A stretch of DNA of 64,000 bases, from NCBI GenBank assembly GCA_947561395.2, contig OX387183.1, positions 34,832,853 to 34,896,852 of the forward strand, read 5' to 3'. The notes beneath the pieces were generated by a model, which ran no database searches, was not told the DNA's origin, and was given only the letters and a program-made list of their open reading frames with translations. Below, piece after piece: positions 45,682-57,168 of the stretch (its first letter is position 1; every line of letters begins with the position of its first letter). The translations under genes were made by a program, and so were the position numbers. Source of the stretch: Buxus sempervirens. Taxonomy: Eukaryota > Streptophyta > Magnoliopsida > Buxales > Buxaceae.

Positions 45682-45791
45682 TTCCAATTTCCTTCAACGC
45701 TTTGCACGTGGGCTGCATAAAATATATAACCAAAATTTCCAATTTCCTTCAACGCTTTGCACGTGGGCTGCCTAAAATATATAACCAAAAT
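45682..45791 (+). promoter_or_regulatory. 55-bp tandem duplication with two G-boxes upstream of the P450
   Basis: Two 55-bp units (45682-45736 and 45737-45791) differ at one visible base. Each carries CACGTG in the context GCACGTGGGC (45705-45710 and 45760-45765), a classical binding core for plant bHLH and bZIP factors. The pair lies about 420-480 bp before the ATG. A regulatory role is inferred from motif and position. Confidence 0.65.
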
Positions 45792-46104
45792 ATAAAGGAA
45801 AAGGAAAACTTCCTCAGATGATATCGTCTGCTCTTAAGCCTCAACAATATAAAATTGTTGCTTGCCACCTCTCGAAGCAACCGTCTCTCTCCTTTTATCT
45901 CTCTTGAATTCAAATAATAATTTTTCTTTTTTTAATTTTTTGAGGTTTGCTACTCAGTGGATGATATCTTTTTTTTTTTGGTAACGACTCAGTGGATGAT
46001 ATCAATCCATTCAGATTTTGCTGTCTAAACTAAATCGATTAGGTCCATACATTCTTTCGAACAGACGGTTATTATTGAAAGTGACTTTTTAACTCTTTAC
46101 CTTC

Positions 46105-46113
46105 TTTATAAAT
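46105..46113 (+). promoter_or_regulatory. TATA box of the P450
   Basis: TTTATAAAT about 70 bp before the preferred ATG (46181). It is the best TATA-like sequence in the 350 bp upstream, and its distance fits a short leader. Confidence 0.5.
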
Positions 46114-46180
46114 TGCAGTGAACCGAACGGCCATGCACTCAACCTGCAGTGATCTCTAGATGCAACTAGAAGATACAGTC

Positions 46181-48271
46181 ATGGCTACCGACTTGTTCTC
46201 TGTGTTTGTTGCAGCTCTGGCGGCCTCCTCAGCTGCTATCTTCTTATTCTTCACTAAGTTTAAGCACCAGAAGTCTTCAAAGCTTCCTCCAGGAAGCTTC
46301 GGATGGCCTTTCGTTGGCGAAACTCTGGACTATCTTCAAACGGGTCGAGGCATCATGGACGATACTTTCATAAGAACAAGAATGGAGAAATACGATAACA
46401 GGGTCTTCAAGACTTCACTGTTTGGCAATCCTGTTGCTTGCTTCTGCGGTACTGCAGGCAATAAATTCTTCTTCTCTAACGAAAACAAACTCTTTGCTAG
46501 TTGGTCGCCTGCATGGTTAGAAAGGCTAGTGGGTCCAAGCTTAGGAAGCAAGATTGGGGACGAAGCAAAGTGGATTCGCCGCATGATCATGGGGTTCCTT
46601 AACCCAGAATCACTGCAACGATTTGTAGCAACAGTAGACATGGTAACACAGCACCAGTTGAAAACACATTGGGAAGGTCAGAATGAGGTGAAGGCCTACC
46701 CATTAATTAAGAAGTTTAATTTTGTTGTGGCTTGTCGCTTCTTCTTGAGCATTGATGATCCTGAGAAGATCTCAAAGCTTTACAGACAGTTCAATATCAT
46801 AATCAGAGGTATGGTGTCATTACATGTCAACTTGCCTGGCACAAATTACTACAATGCATTAAGAGCAGCTGAGGCTTTTAAGGGGGAGATTAGAGAGATG
46901 ATTAAATGTAGGAGAGAAGCATTAGAGAACAAGGCTGATGCATCGCCATTAACCCAAGACTTGCTGTCACATTTACTTGTGCACTCGGACGAGACTGGGA
47001 AGTTCATGCCAGAATCCGAGGTAATAAGTAATATGTTGGAACTATTCGTAGCTGGTCAGGATACAACAAGCTCTGTTCTTACCATGCTAGTGAAGTATCT
47101 CGCAGAGTTACCTAAAGTGTATGAAGGAGTCTTCAAAGGTAATTAGGACATGCCCTTCATTTCTTCTTGGGGAATACATTTGACTTACTGTTACTCTGTT
47201 ATTAATCAATGCATCAATGATCTCTTACTTATCATAATATTTCTCTTCATAGAGTACCAAATGAATTTGTGATGTGGAAAAACCATTAGACCTAAAATTT
47301 TAAGCTGATAGGTGATTACTATGTATATAGGAGGGCCCGGATATTACAACGCTCCCCCGCACGTGTAACTTTGCACGGGCACATATATGGGGAGAACAAA
47401 ATCACCCCCGAGAGTCAAATACATGACCTCCCATTCTGATATCATGTCAAGCAACCGTTGCACACGAAAACTTAAGCTGATAGGTGAAAGTGTAACCATT
47501 TATAATACAATAAGGTATTTGTTAAACAACCATTGCACCTAAAAGCTTAAGCTCTTAAGTGAAGGTGCAACTAGATATATCAAAGGCACAAATATGATAT
47601 CTCATGAGTATTTTGTGTATTTTCTTTTTTTTTTTTACCTACTAGAGCACTTCGGTAGGTTTTTAACATCTTTTCATGTGTAACAACAGAGCAAATGGAC
47701 ATTGTGATGGCCAAAGGACCAGGGGAATCGCTAAACTGGGATGACATAAAGAAGATGAGGTACACAGGGAATGTTATTTCAGAACTGATGAGAGTTGGTT
47801 TGCCACTAGCTGACACCGTTCTTAGGGAGGCGATTGTTGACTTCACCTATGCTGGTTACACCATTCCCAAAGGGTGGAAGGTACTGCAAATCTTTAATGG
47901 CATGTCTGAACTGATCAATCAACTGAAAATCATATATACAAACAACTCACAACTTAATTTGTTCATCTTGGCAGTGTATGTGGAGCAATGCACCCCACAT
48001 TGACCCAAAGATTTTCCCAAATCCAAAAAGCTTTGACCCATCGAGGTTTGAAGGGGAACCACTTATGCCCTTCACATACAATCCGTTTGGAGGGGGCCCT
48101 AGAATGTGTCCTGGCAAAGAGTATGCTAAAGTGAAGATGCTTGTATTCCTGCACAACATGGTAAAGCGGTTCAAGTGGGAATTGCTTTCCCTCGACGAAG
48201 AGTTCCCAACCGAGATCATGCCCGTTCCCTCAAAAGGGCTTCCACTTCGTCTTGTACCTCACCATCTCTGA
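46181..48271 (+). CDS. CYP716: Cytochrome P450, CYP716-like (triterpenoid oxidase family)
   Basis: Three exons, 46181-47138, 47690-47880 and 47975-48271, with GT-AG introns, give 481 residues, the usual length for the family. Visible parts: N-terminal membrane anchor (residues about 5-25), hinge KLPPG (34-38), I-helix AGQDTT (291-296), K-helix ExxR (ELMR, 351-354), FDPSRF (403-408), and heme loop PFGGGPRMCPG (421-431) with the heme ligand Cys428. Segments such as FGWPFVGETLDYLQ, GNKFFFSNENKLF and ACRFFLSIDDPEKI are typical of CYP716. Known members are ER-bound monooxygenases that oxidise pentacyclic triterpenes such as beta-amyrin at C-28, using a P450 reductase. The substrate here is not known. 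The SRS5 region reads RVGLPLADTVLREA, without the Pro-Pro usual in CYP716A, so activity may differ. An upstream in-frame ATG (46160) would add 7 residues. The ATG at 46181 has the better context (G at -3 and +4). No break is seen. Confidence 0.9.
47139..47689 (+). other. P450 intron 1 with a small dispersed-repeat insertion
   Basis: The 551-bp intron has a duplicated motif, CAACC(A/G)TTGCAC...AAAGCTTAAGCT with the following AGGTGAA, near 47455-47490 and 47528-47565. A GC-rich part sits at 47330-47390 (CTCCCCCGCACGTGTAAC). This pattern is common in plant genomes as a dispersed, probably retroelement-derived fragment. The splice sites are intact. Confidence 0.45.
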
Positions 48272-48835
48272 TTAATATTGTTTTAACGTTAAGTACTTTT
48301 TGCGCCTAGCTAAATGTTTTTGTTTAGTATTTTCCGCTCTACTGAATTCGTTCTTTCTGATATTGCTATGCTTTGAATAATTTTGAGAAAAACCCGTTTT
48401 TCCTTCTTATGCGTTTTTGTAATTAAAGCATGCTTTTTTTTATGATAGATTTATGATTTATCATAAAAGATGCTCTCCATTGACAATAATTTTGGCCTCA
48501 TATGAGATTGTGCCGAAATTGATCATTAATATTTTACGCCCCAAATCTTGCATAAACAAACCATCCATAATTGCATAGATCTAGAGGTGTAGTTACAATT
48601 TTGTTGGAAAGAGTGGTTTATATTCTGGGTCCAAGGGTTAGGGGGTATTTTTGGGAATTCAAAAATACTGGGTCTAGGGTTGGTATATATAGCATGATGT
48701 AACTCTAATTAAATTTTTTAATGGAACTTTTGCCGTACACAGTAATGGATGTAAGCGCATTGCCAAACTACTTAAATTTTGCGTGTTCTTGATCTTCTTC
48801 TCATCTAATTTTCTATTCACGTTACACAATTCACA
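48272..48835. other. P450 3' flank
   Basis: AT-rich 3' flank. AATAAT-type polyadenylation-like signals occur near 48375. No gene or repeat boundary recognised. This stretch, like the P450, has no counterpart in the left copy of the duplication. Confidence 0.45.
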
Positions 48836-50262
48836 ACAAATTCCCACAATAATAAATCAAGCATCTTGGGCATCAAACCAATGTTTATGGACATCCCAGT
48901 CGTTCAGTAATTTCAATAAATAAAGTAATACAATTGAGATGAGGAAAAAAATAAAAAAAAAAAGAAATAGAATAATATAATCAATTAACGTCAGCGGGAG
49001 CATCCAATGAAAAATAGAATAAAAAAATACCAAGAGATAGGCATGCCTGATCTCAATGATGAAGAAAATAGATAAGAAATTCAAATTGAACTGAAATATG
49101 TGAAGTATGACCCAAATAAGTCTAACATCTAAAGCAACACTAGAGCATGTTGCATTAGCATGTTGATCCAGGTATCCGTCTACCGAACCTGATCAACATT
49201 TATTCATTCATATATATATATATATAAAGTTGTTATAGAATCCAATTTTCTTGCGATTTGATTGTAGGGTTTATATATTTAAAATTGTTATGAGGGGATA
49301 GCTCCGTCTTCTAGCTAAATTGGGATAGCCGAAAGTAAGGCCTCGTTTTGTGTTTTGTCCCCTTATTTCAAAAGTCGTAGTAGGGGCATCATCTATTTCT
49401 TGGGATTCTGGATTTCACGTGACCGTGTAGCAGTGCAGAGTTTTCTAGCGATTTGATTCTAAATGGAAGCCAAAACGTATAGAATACGCCAACAAATAAT
49501 TTAGAAAATTTTACAGAATCCAACATATATTAATAACTGTGCCCAAGGATGATTTGATGCAATTTAATTAAATGCAATACCGGATCACATGTCTGCCCTA
49601 CATAAAAAAAAGAGCATCTGTCCAAAAGTTTAGAAAGAATAGAACACACAAAAAAATAATTTAGAAAATTTTACAGAATCCAACATAAATAAATAACTGT
49701 ACGCCATGGATGATTTGGTGCAATTTAATTAAATGCAACAGTGATAACGTGTGTTTTTGCTGAGAGCACAAGTCCCATGAAACAAGTTGGCATAAAAGTC
49801 TAGAAGATATAGAATACACTAACAAATAATTTAGAAAATTTTACAGTATCCAACATAGATAAATAATTGTGCCTAGGATGATTTGATGCAAGTTAATTAA
49901 ATGCAATACTAGATCACATGTGTGCCCTAAACATAACCTCCTAAGTGCTATGCCACACAATTTCATCAATGCACAACAACTATGAAAAATGAAGTGCATT
50001 GTGAAGTGTTTTGGAACAATTATAGTATTTTACATGAACATTGTAGTTTTACAGGCTTTCAACTGATCATAAAACTATATCGAACCACTAGTTTTGGAAA
50101 ACAGTAATATATATCCTTGTAAATTTTCTAAACATCCCTGTGACAACCTTGTAAATTTTCTAAACATCCCTGTGACAACTTGACTACTGTAGCTCCCATA
50201 ATAATTACAATATGCTTTTACCAATGGTAAGTTGTTGCTAGTAAAGTGCCAATTACTATGCG
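48836..50262. repeat. Right copy of block C, with an internal triplication
   Basis: Homologous to 11714-12450. A unit of about 140 bp (anchor AATAATTTAGAAAATTTTACAG) occurs three times, near 49495, 49657 and 49825, but once in the left copy (near 12053). No gene is supported. A TA microsatellite sits at 49205-49225. Confidence 0.72.
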
Positions 50263-50266
50263 ACCA

Positions 50267-53040
50267 TGTAACATCCAGTTTTAGAGTATTTCTATGAACT
50301 GGACTTACTTTTGATGCTATGAGAATTGTCTTAAATTTTCGGTTAATTCTTGGATTAACTACTAAATTAATTATGATTTATTGGTATTTACTAATGGGAT
50401 TTTATATCTTAATTGTGAATTATCTCATATATTTTGAATGGAGGAATAATTATATTTTAAATTATAATAAATTTTGTGGATTGTGGTAAATTTTGAGAAT
50501 TATTGGAGAATTATTGAAGTTGTTTGATATTATTATGATTTAATTAGGATTAAAGAATGCTAACCTTAATTCGTATTGGATAAGGTTTTTGAAGTGCTTT
50601 ATGGTGTTTAGTTTTTGGACATTAACTATGCTTAGGAGTAGGCGTTGGTTTACAACTAAAGGTGCTTATGCATATAGATATTTGGTGCTATGGCAAACCA
50701 CACGATCATGTTTCTTACTTAAATCAGGACATTTCTAGAAATTGTTGGGGTCGTTGAGTGCTCATGCGAATACTGGTTTCAGGTCTGATTTCTTCCTCCA
50801 GTCCAGTGCTTCTTCAACGTATGCTTGCAGGGTTTGAGTGATAGCTGGTGATTTTGCTTTAATTAGTTTAATCAAATAATCAACTGCAAGTAGGATCTAC
50901 GTGCGAGGTTGCCTGTCAAGAAGAGTCTTGTCTTTTAGCTCTTTTTTTTTTTTTTGGTAATGTCTTGTCTTTTAGCTGCACAATGGAAGAGGTAAGTCCA
51001 TCAATTAAGTTGGTTCTGAATGCTAGACTTAATTTATGTTACATGTATTACAAATTAGCAAAACGTTTATTTAAATAGCTTAGATTTAGTTATAGAACTA
51101 GGCTGGTATTTTACTGTTCTTGGCGATGACGTGTGTTATTGAAGTTTGACATCTTAATTTTTGTGCATCTTTAGATTTTAAATGTAATCTACTGCATTCT
51201 TGCATATGGTAATTATGGTTAGAAATTGTTTTGGTAAAGCTTGACATAGGGTTTGGTGAACTCAAAAATGAATTGGTGGGTTCTCATGAAAGTAGATGGT
51301 GTCGGTATTCTAAGCTAGATAGAATGAAACACCCATTAAGTTGTCGACCCATATGTGTACAATACCTATGTTGATACATTACCCCAAACCATGCATGTAG
51401 ATGGCCTAAACTATAAAAGAAAATACTTTATATATATAGAGAATGCATGCAAAGCTTAAATGCATGCAAGGTTTAATTCGTATGCATGCCATGTCCTATA
51501 CATGCACATGCCTTTAGCATGGGTATTAGATAACTTGTTTCATATGTCCTATACATGCACATGCCTAGCATGGGTATTAGATAACTTGTTTCATAGCTTA
51601 GGATATGGCCAAAAAGTGGCTAGGCGTAGATAGCTTGATGGCTTATGTGGGTTAAAGGCCTAGAATAGTATTTTATGAATTGATTAGAAAATAGCTTTAA
51701 AATAAAGGGATTAATAGGTTAATTAATTTTTAAGCATAGGTTTAGAACAAAATTCAATGTTTGATTATATTATTGCATGAATTATTGCATGAAAGAGAAT
51801 TTTTGGAAATTTGTACGTGAATGGTTGTATGACTGCGTGACTCGTTTATTTGCATCTGAGAATCATAAATCGGGTTTTATCGATTATATACGTATGGTAA
51901 GTTTCAAGAATTGATGTTTATCATTGTTATTAAATATTTCATGTGAATTCCACTAGCATTGTTTCCAAATTGTATTTATATCTATTAAATCTTATATTTA
52001 GAAATATATGCATATTTGAATAAGATGACACACACATGAGTATTTCTAATTTTGATTTGTGTATATTGCACCCTAATTAAATTGGTTTTACCCTGCAATA
52101 ATTAAATTTAACTTATCAATAGTGGGTTAGAAATTTATTGATTAGTAAGGCCCAAGTGAATTTCACTATTTGATCTCAGAGAGATCCTTATTATGCTTTG
52201 GATATCCAGTAGTTTTTGTGGATGTGTAAAAAGATAATTAAAACTTGAGTGTGTGAGGGCTCTTTAGTATGAGAGTAAAGGTTTCGTATTGATTGTAGTG
52301 ACGAAACTGGTTGAGTTGAGGATTCCTCTCTGCATGTTTTTATTTATTTTGTGATGATAGTTAGTTGAGATGTGTGATTCCTTCTGGCATTATGAGCAAA
52401 TGCTTGGTATTTTCCAGTAGAAGGGGACTTACCCGAAATGTGGGTGGTGATCTTATGATCCAAGGACTGTGCATCCCAATCTGAATAGTATAGTTGTAGT
52501 CCGGGCAATGTCTATAATTCTGGCCAAACATTGTGTTTAATTAGCCTTGCAATATAATATGATATGGTTTATCAGATTGATTCGGTTTTAAGTTATGAAA
52601 TGATTGTTATATTCCAGTTAATGATTATTGTAATTCTTTTAAACCTTATATATTGTGAATTCTTGTTATTTAGTAAGATATCTGTTTCTCTCACTTGCAC
52701 ATATTGATTTTTGATGTATCGCAGTTTGGATTATATGATACATTGTCAATTTAAATTATATAAATGATGGCTTGTTGGGATCTTCGATCTTATTTTGTTT
52801 ATATTTATAAACTGTACAGATGTATCAGAGGAGGACCCTAGTGATGTGGTGATTCCTGAAAGTGTTCCTGAGTTGATCCCTGCGTCTAACGAGTGGTATG
52901 AGTCAGATTGGGAAAATGTAGGCATTTAGTCTATTTCCTATTGTTATCTTTTGGTTTGTTTCATTTCAGTCAAAGTCTACATATTTTGAGATTTCCGAGT
53001 TGTAGGAATTCTCCTTTCTAGTTACCTTTCAATTTAGTGT
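50267..53040 (+). repeat. Probable decayed chromovirus-like LTR
   Basis: Homology with the left duplication copy stops at 50262, and TGTAACATCCAG starts at 50267, a typical LTR head. The interior is AT-rich and noncoding, with a short GAGGAGGACCC stretch near 52827 like that in the LTR piece at 8872-9712. I could not find the 3' end or the second target copy. A 53-bp tandem duplication lies at 51491-51595. Confidence 0.4.
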
Positions 53041-53998
53041 TTTATATACTAGCATTGGAACCCATGCTACGCACGGGAAATACGTTTAATACATATGATA
53101 GTTTGAGAAAAAATTTTATAAATATTAGGAAATATGAGAAAAGCAATTATTAACATTTACATTTGTATACATATATTTTTTTTTAATTTTTTAAAAAAAA
53201 TTGGGATTTTTATAAATTGTAAATATTTTTGTATCCTGCATTTCTAAGTTGTAAATATTTTTGTATAAATATTTTTGTGCATTCGCACATAGAGTTCAAT
53301 ATATTGTAAAGTTTTTAAGTTATTATTAATACTTTTTTAAGGGCTTTTTGTGCACGGGCATTCGCACGTAGAATTCAACATAAATTACATTTTAAATGTA
53401 AAAAGTAACTTTCGTTTTTTGCTTTTCCCATCCAGTATTTCTCATTTTAAAAATATACTAAATATTATATTAGATAATAATATTACAGGTATATAATAAT
53501 ATGATTATTTAAATAGTAAGAGGCGACTTTGGCCCTTCGATCTAGACGATTTGATAATAAATTTGGAGAGAGAGTGAGAATTTAAAAAAGATGAACTGTT
53601 TAAAAAACTTTGCAAAAACTCCAATAGCTTATGCGTGTATGATAATATCTTATATTCAAGTTGGACATAAGGTACCAAATCGTCTGGCACACCAAAGGAT
53701 TGTTTGATGCCTTTCATTGAGTGATGGGGGTAACTCGACTTGTCAAGTGGAAAATGAATAAAAATATAAAATTTTACTGATTTTGCTGTCGAAGGCTATG
53801 TGGCAAGTACATAAACATTTTGAAAAAAGATCGCATAAGGTTATAAGTTATCAATGGATTGAAAAAAATACCCAAAAAAGTATGCACACTACATTCCATA
53901 CAACATCTATATTCGCATATCATTTCTGGCCTACTGTTCTATTAAAAATTAATTGACTAAGATTGCGGAAATTACATGTAATAACAAAATGTTGCCGC
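53041..53998. other. Unassigned AT-rich DNA left of E3
   Basis: No credible gene. It begins near TATACTAGCATTGG and an imperfect palindrome CCCATGCTACGCACGGG (about 53069-53085). A related GTGCACGGGCATTCGCACG occurs at 53350. The palindrome resembles a dispersed plant repeat of uncertain class. Confidence 0.4.
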
Positions 53999-56360
53999 TG
54001 TGCGACATGGAAAAAATTAATCTCGTGACTTTCCAGTCATCACAAGAGATTCGAAAAATGGGAGAGTCGCCACCATTCTTTTTAGGTGTGAATAGACACC
54101 AAAATCATCAAAATAAGCAAAAAGGCAAAACTAGAGTAAAAATAACTCTACTTGAAAATAAAATCCAGAGATGGGTAAGGGGATTAGATTATGAACGGGA
54201 AAAGGTGTTAGGCACCCCCATTCACCCACACAAGATGTTGCCAAGTATTGTTCATGTTCAAAATAAAGAAAGCTTGCTAATTAAAATAATCAAAAAGCTT
54301 GAAAAGAATCAAATACATGTATGATCCTTTCACATGAGAAGTCCAATGAATCTTAGACTTTATTTTATGGAAGTATCACTTCTGGGACATCACTATTAAA
54401 TGGAAATCAAAGCAAAACTTGAACACAACCAAGTTAAGACAAATCCAGAAAATTCGGTAAAAGATGGAGCTATTTGTCTTGAAATCATCCAAATCAAATT
54501 TAAATTGAATCAAACCAAATCCATTTGAAAGATTATGATAAATAGAAGACTCAGGAAAATTTTCAATTAGATCCGGTTAAAACCCTAAGAGTTATGCTCA
54601 TTTGAAATCTACTGTTGCAAATCGATAAAAGTAACAAGTGGGCAACTTTGAAAATCCATTTGGGGAGATTGGCTGCATATAAATCCTTGAAAATTTGCAT
54701 GAATGAAGTATGTAGTACCATCTTTCAAATGAAACTAACCCCATACAAAACTTCATCCGGATGTGCCTTAGGTGACCTCCCGAATAGGCCCCGAAGATCA
54801 CAGATTAGCCCGGAATTGTGCTATTAAGTAGTCCTGAGTAAATCAGTTACCCACGACACAAATAAAAGCAAAAAAATTTGAAACCAACTGGATTTGAAAT
54901 TAGACTCACAAAGGAAAACACAGAAATCAAAATCACTTAAATCGGACTTAAAACAAGCAGATGGTGCTCATTCAAAGTGACAGGTTCAGCAATCTAGCCT
55001 GAACTGACCTGTCGACTTTGATCGAATGGTGTCCAAACTCCACTTCATAAAAATGGCTGAAATTTTACAGACAAGAACTAGACAGTATCACCTTTCACAT
55101 TTCTTGAGAATCACTCCAAAATTCATCTGGATGATGAAGTTATGAGTGTCCGAAGTTAGGGTACAAATGCTGTCCAGTTTTGACATTTTAAGTAAAATCA
55201 ACCCAAAACAGTGATCAAGTGTGTGTAAACCGTGCAATCCAAACCAAAATCATTTGAAAACGTATTGAGACACCTCCAGAAGGATATAGGGCAAGAATTT
55301 GGCTCACCATTCTCTTTGATCGGAGAGAATATACCAAAACCACCAAAACGGAGCAAAAATGCCCAAAAACGAGAGGTTAGACTATGGGGTCTTCAATACT
55401 CAAAGATAAACTTGCTTGTATCCTTTTGAAAATAATTAAGAAATGTCCCAGAAATGCTTTCGGCTATTTATTTGAGATCTATCACAACGAGTATGATAGA
55501 TCCAAAATACAAGCCGATTCAAAAAAAACAAGTGCGATGGGTGCATATGTGAAAATCATCCTTTTAAATCAATACATCACAACATATAGCATTAAAAGTG
55601 CATTAATCAAATGGGGTTCTATGTCTAGGGTTCCATTCCCGTTCTCCTTTCCCTTAGTTCTCTCTTCGCCTTTTTTGGCTAGAAAAGTACTTTGAGTAGG
55701 GAATGGGGTTTCACACAACAATAGGCCATTCAAGAGGGTTCTATGACTAAGGGTCAATTCCCATTCTCATTTCCCCTAGATCTCTCTTCACGTTTTACGG
55801 CTAGAAAGAGTCTCGAAGTACTTTGAGTAGATAAAGGGGTTTCAAGCACAAACAATAGGCCATTATTCTACAGAAAGGTAGAAGAACAGAACTAACCCTA
55901 GCATTTAAAAACAGAAAATTAAAGGAGGGTTAGGGCTTACCTGGGTTCTGGAAGCAATAGGGCAGAGGTTCCCTTCTTCACTTGGAGCTCTTCAATCTCC
56001 AACTCTTGGCCTTTTCCTTGAGGAGGGGTCTTCTATTTATAGGCAAAGACTAGGACAAGGGGTGCCCTAATGCTAGACACAAAATCATGTCTAGAATCCA
56101 TCATCTTAAACCCTAAGGCTATTTTTGAGAATTCCCACTCTTAGAACAGAGATAAGACAGTAAAAAGTACAAACTTTCAGAATTTTACAATTTCTACAGC
56201 AAAAAATACTTGTATCCGACAACTCAGATCGGATACAAGCAAAATCCTTTGTATCTGACATAAAAATTCGGATACAAAGCAATGTTAAGAATTGAAAATT
56301 CCAATAAAATATCTCTCCTTCAAGATTTATCAAAAATCGTGCAATTTTGGGGTGTCTACA
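53999..56360 (-). repeat. E3 3' LTR
   Basis: 2362 bp, TGTAGACACC to ATGTCGCACA on minus. TATA box 56034-56041 (minus). It has an internal primer-site copy GTGGCGACTC at 54064-54073 and two copies of the leader-motif region (near 55668 and 55785). Two palindromes start at 56212 and 56251, 39 bp apart, with arms GTATCCGAC / CGGATAC. Its first 90 bases resemble the LTR fragment at 8022-8871, the rest more the E1 LTR. Confidence 0.88.
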
Positions 56361-57168
56361 ACTGCCCTCTTTTTTGGAGTTGTAACACAATGAATAGACA
56401 TAACTCAAAATTGCACGTTTGAAAGACATCTCATTAATTGAACTTGCTTTGGTCAAATAAAGGAGTGATAAAAAAACATGGATTTGAAGATAGCCAATGA
56501 AACCCTTGCTTGAAATCTGATGGGGTGGCATCTCTTCCTTATCTCAGATTTCTTCGAGCTCTCGTGGCTATGAAAATAAATCTAAGACAAGAAAATTTCA
56601 AAAAAAAGGTGGATTTAAAATTGACCTCTGAAAACTCAATTACTTTTGATGTTTTTCACTTTACAGCTCAACAATAAGGAAATAAATATTTTATTGAATT
56701 TTCTTGATTGATTTTTTTTATTTGACATACCTGGGTGCCATTTGATGCCCAAACCTGTGCTTGAATATTCTGCAACTTGCTTTTGCTTCTTCATCTTCTT
56801 GCTCTCTCAATAATGATGTATGAGCCGTTGCTGCCCATAACCTGCCTTTATGCTTTTCAACTACCCAAGTGAATGCCTTCTTCTTGATTAATGGATTTGA
56901 GAATCATGATCTGTTGCTCTAACCTCATGCCCTTACTACCCATGATCTTTCATTCATGCCTTTTTGCTGCCCTAGTAAAATCCTTCTTCATGATTGAAGA
57001 ATTAGAAACCCTTGTTTAAAGGAGAAAACATGCAACTGCTTCGAAACTTCTTCTTTCTTTTTTTTTCTTCTCTTTTTGTCTTTTTTTTTCCTTTTTCTTC
57101 TTCTTCTTTTTTTTTTTTTTCTTTTTTTTTCTTCTACAATACATTGAAATATTTCCCCCTTTCTACAG
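56361..57168. other. E3 region between LTR and antisense gene
   Basis: Polypurine tract, then noncoding DNA ending in a long pyrimidine tract (57040-57168) that closes with an acceptor-like CTACAG just before the DUF7745-like exon. It corresponds to the intron of the E2 gene. The first exon seen in E2 (21338-22048) is not present. Confidence 0.65.

Noticed and set aside
46336-46641. A minus-strand frame across the P450 first exon
   Set aside because: Shadow frame of a clearly recognised plus-strand gene.
57040-57168. Long T/C-rich tract as a microsatellite of interest
   Set aside because: It is the pyrimidine tract before the acceptor of the captured gene, and similar runs occur at the same place in the other elements.
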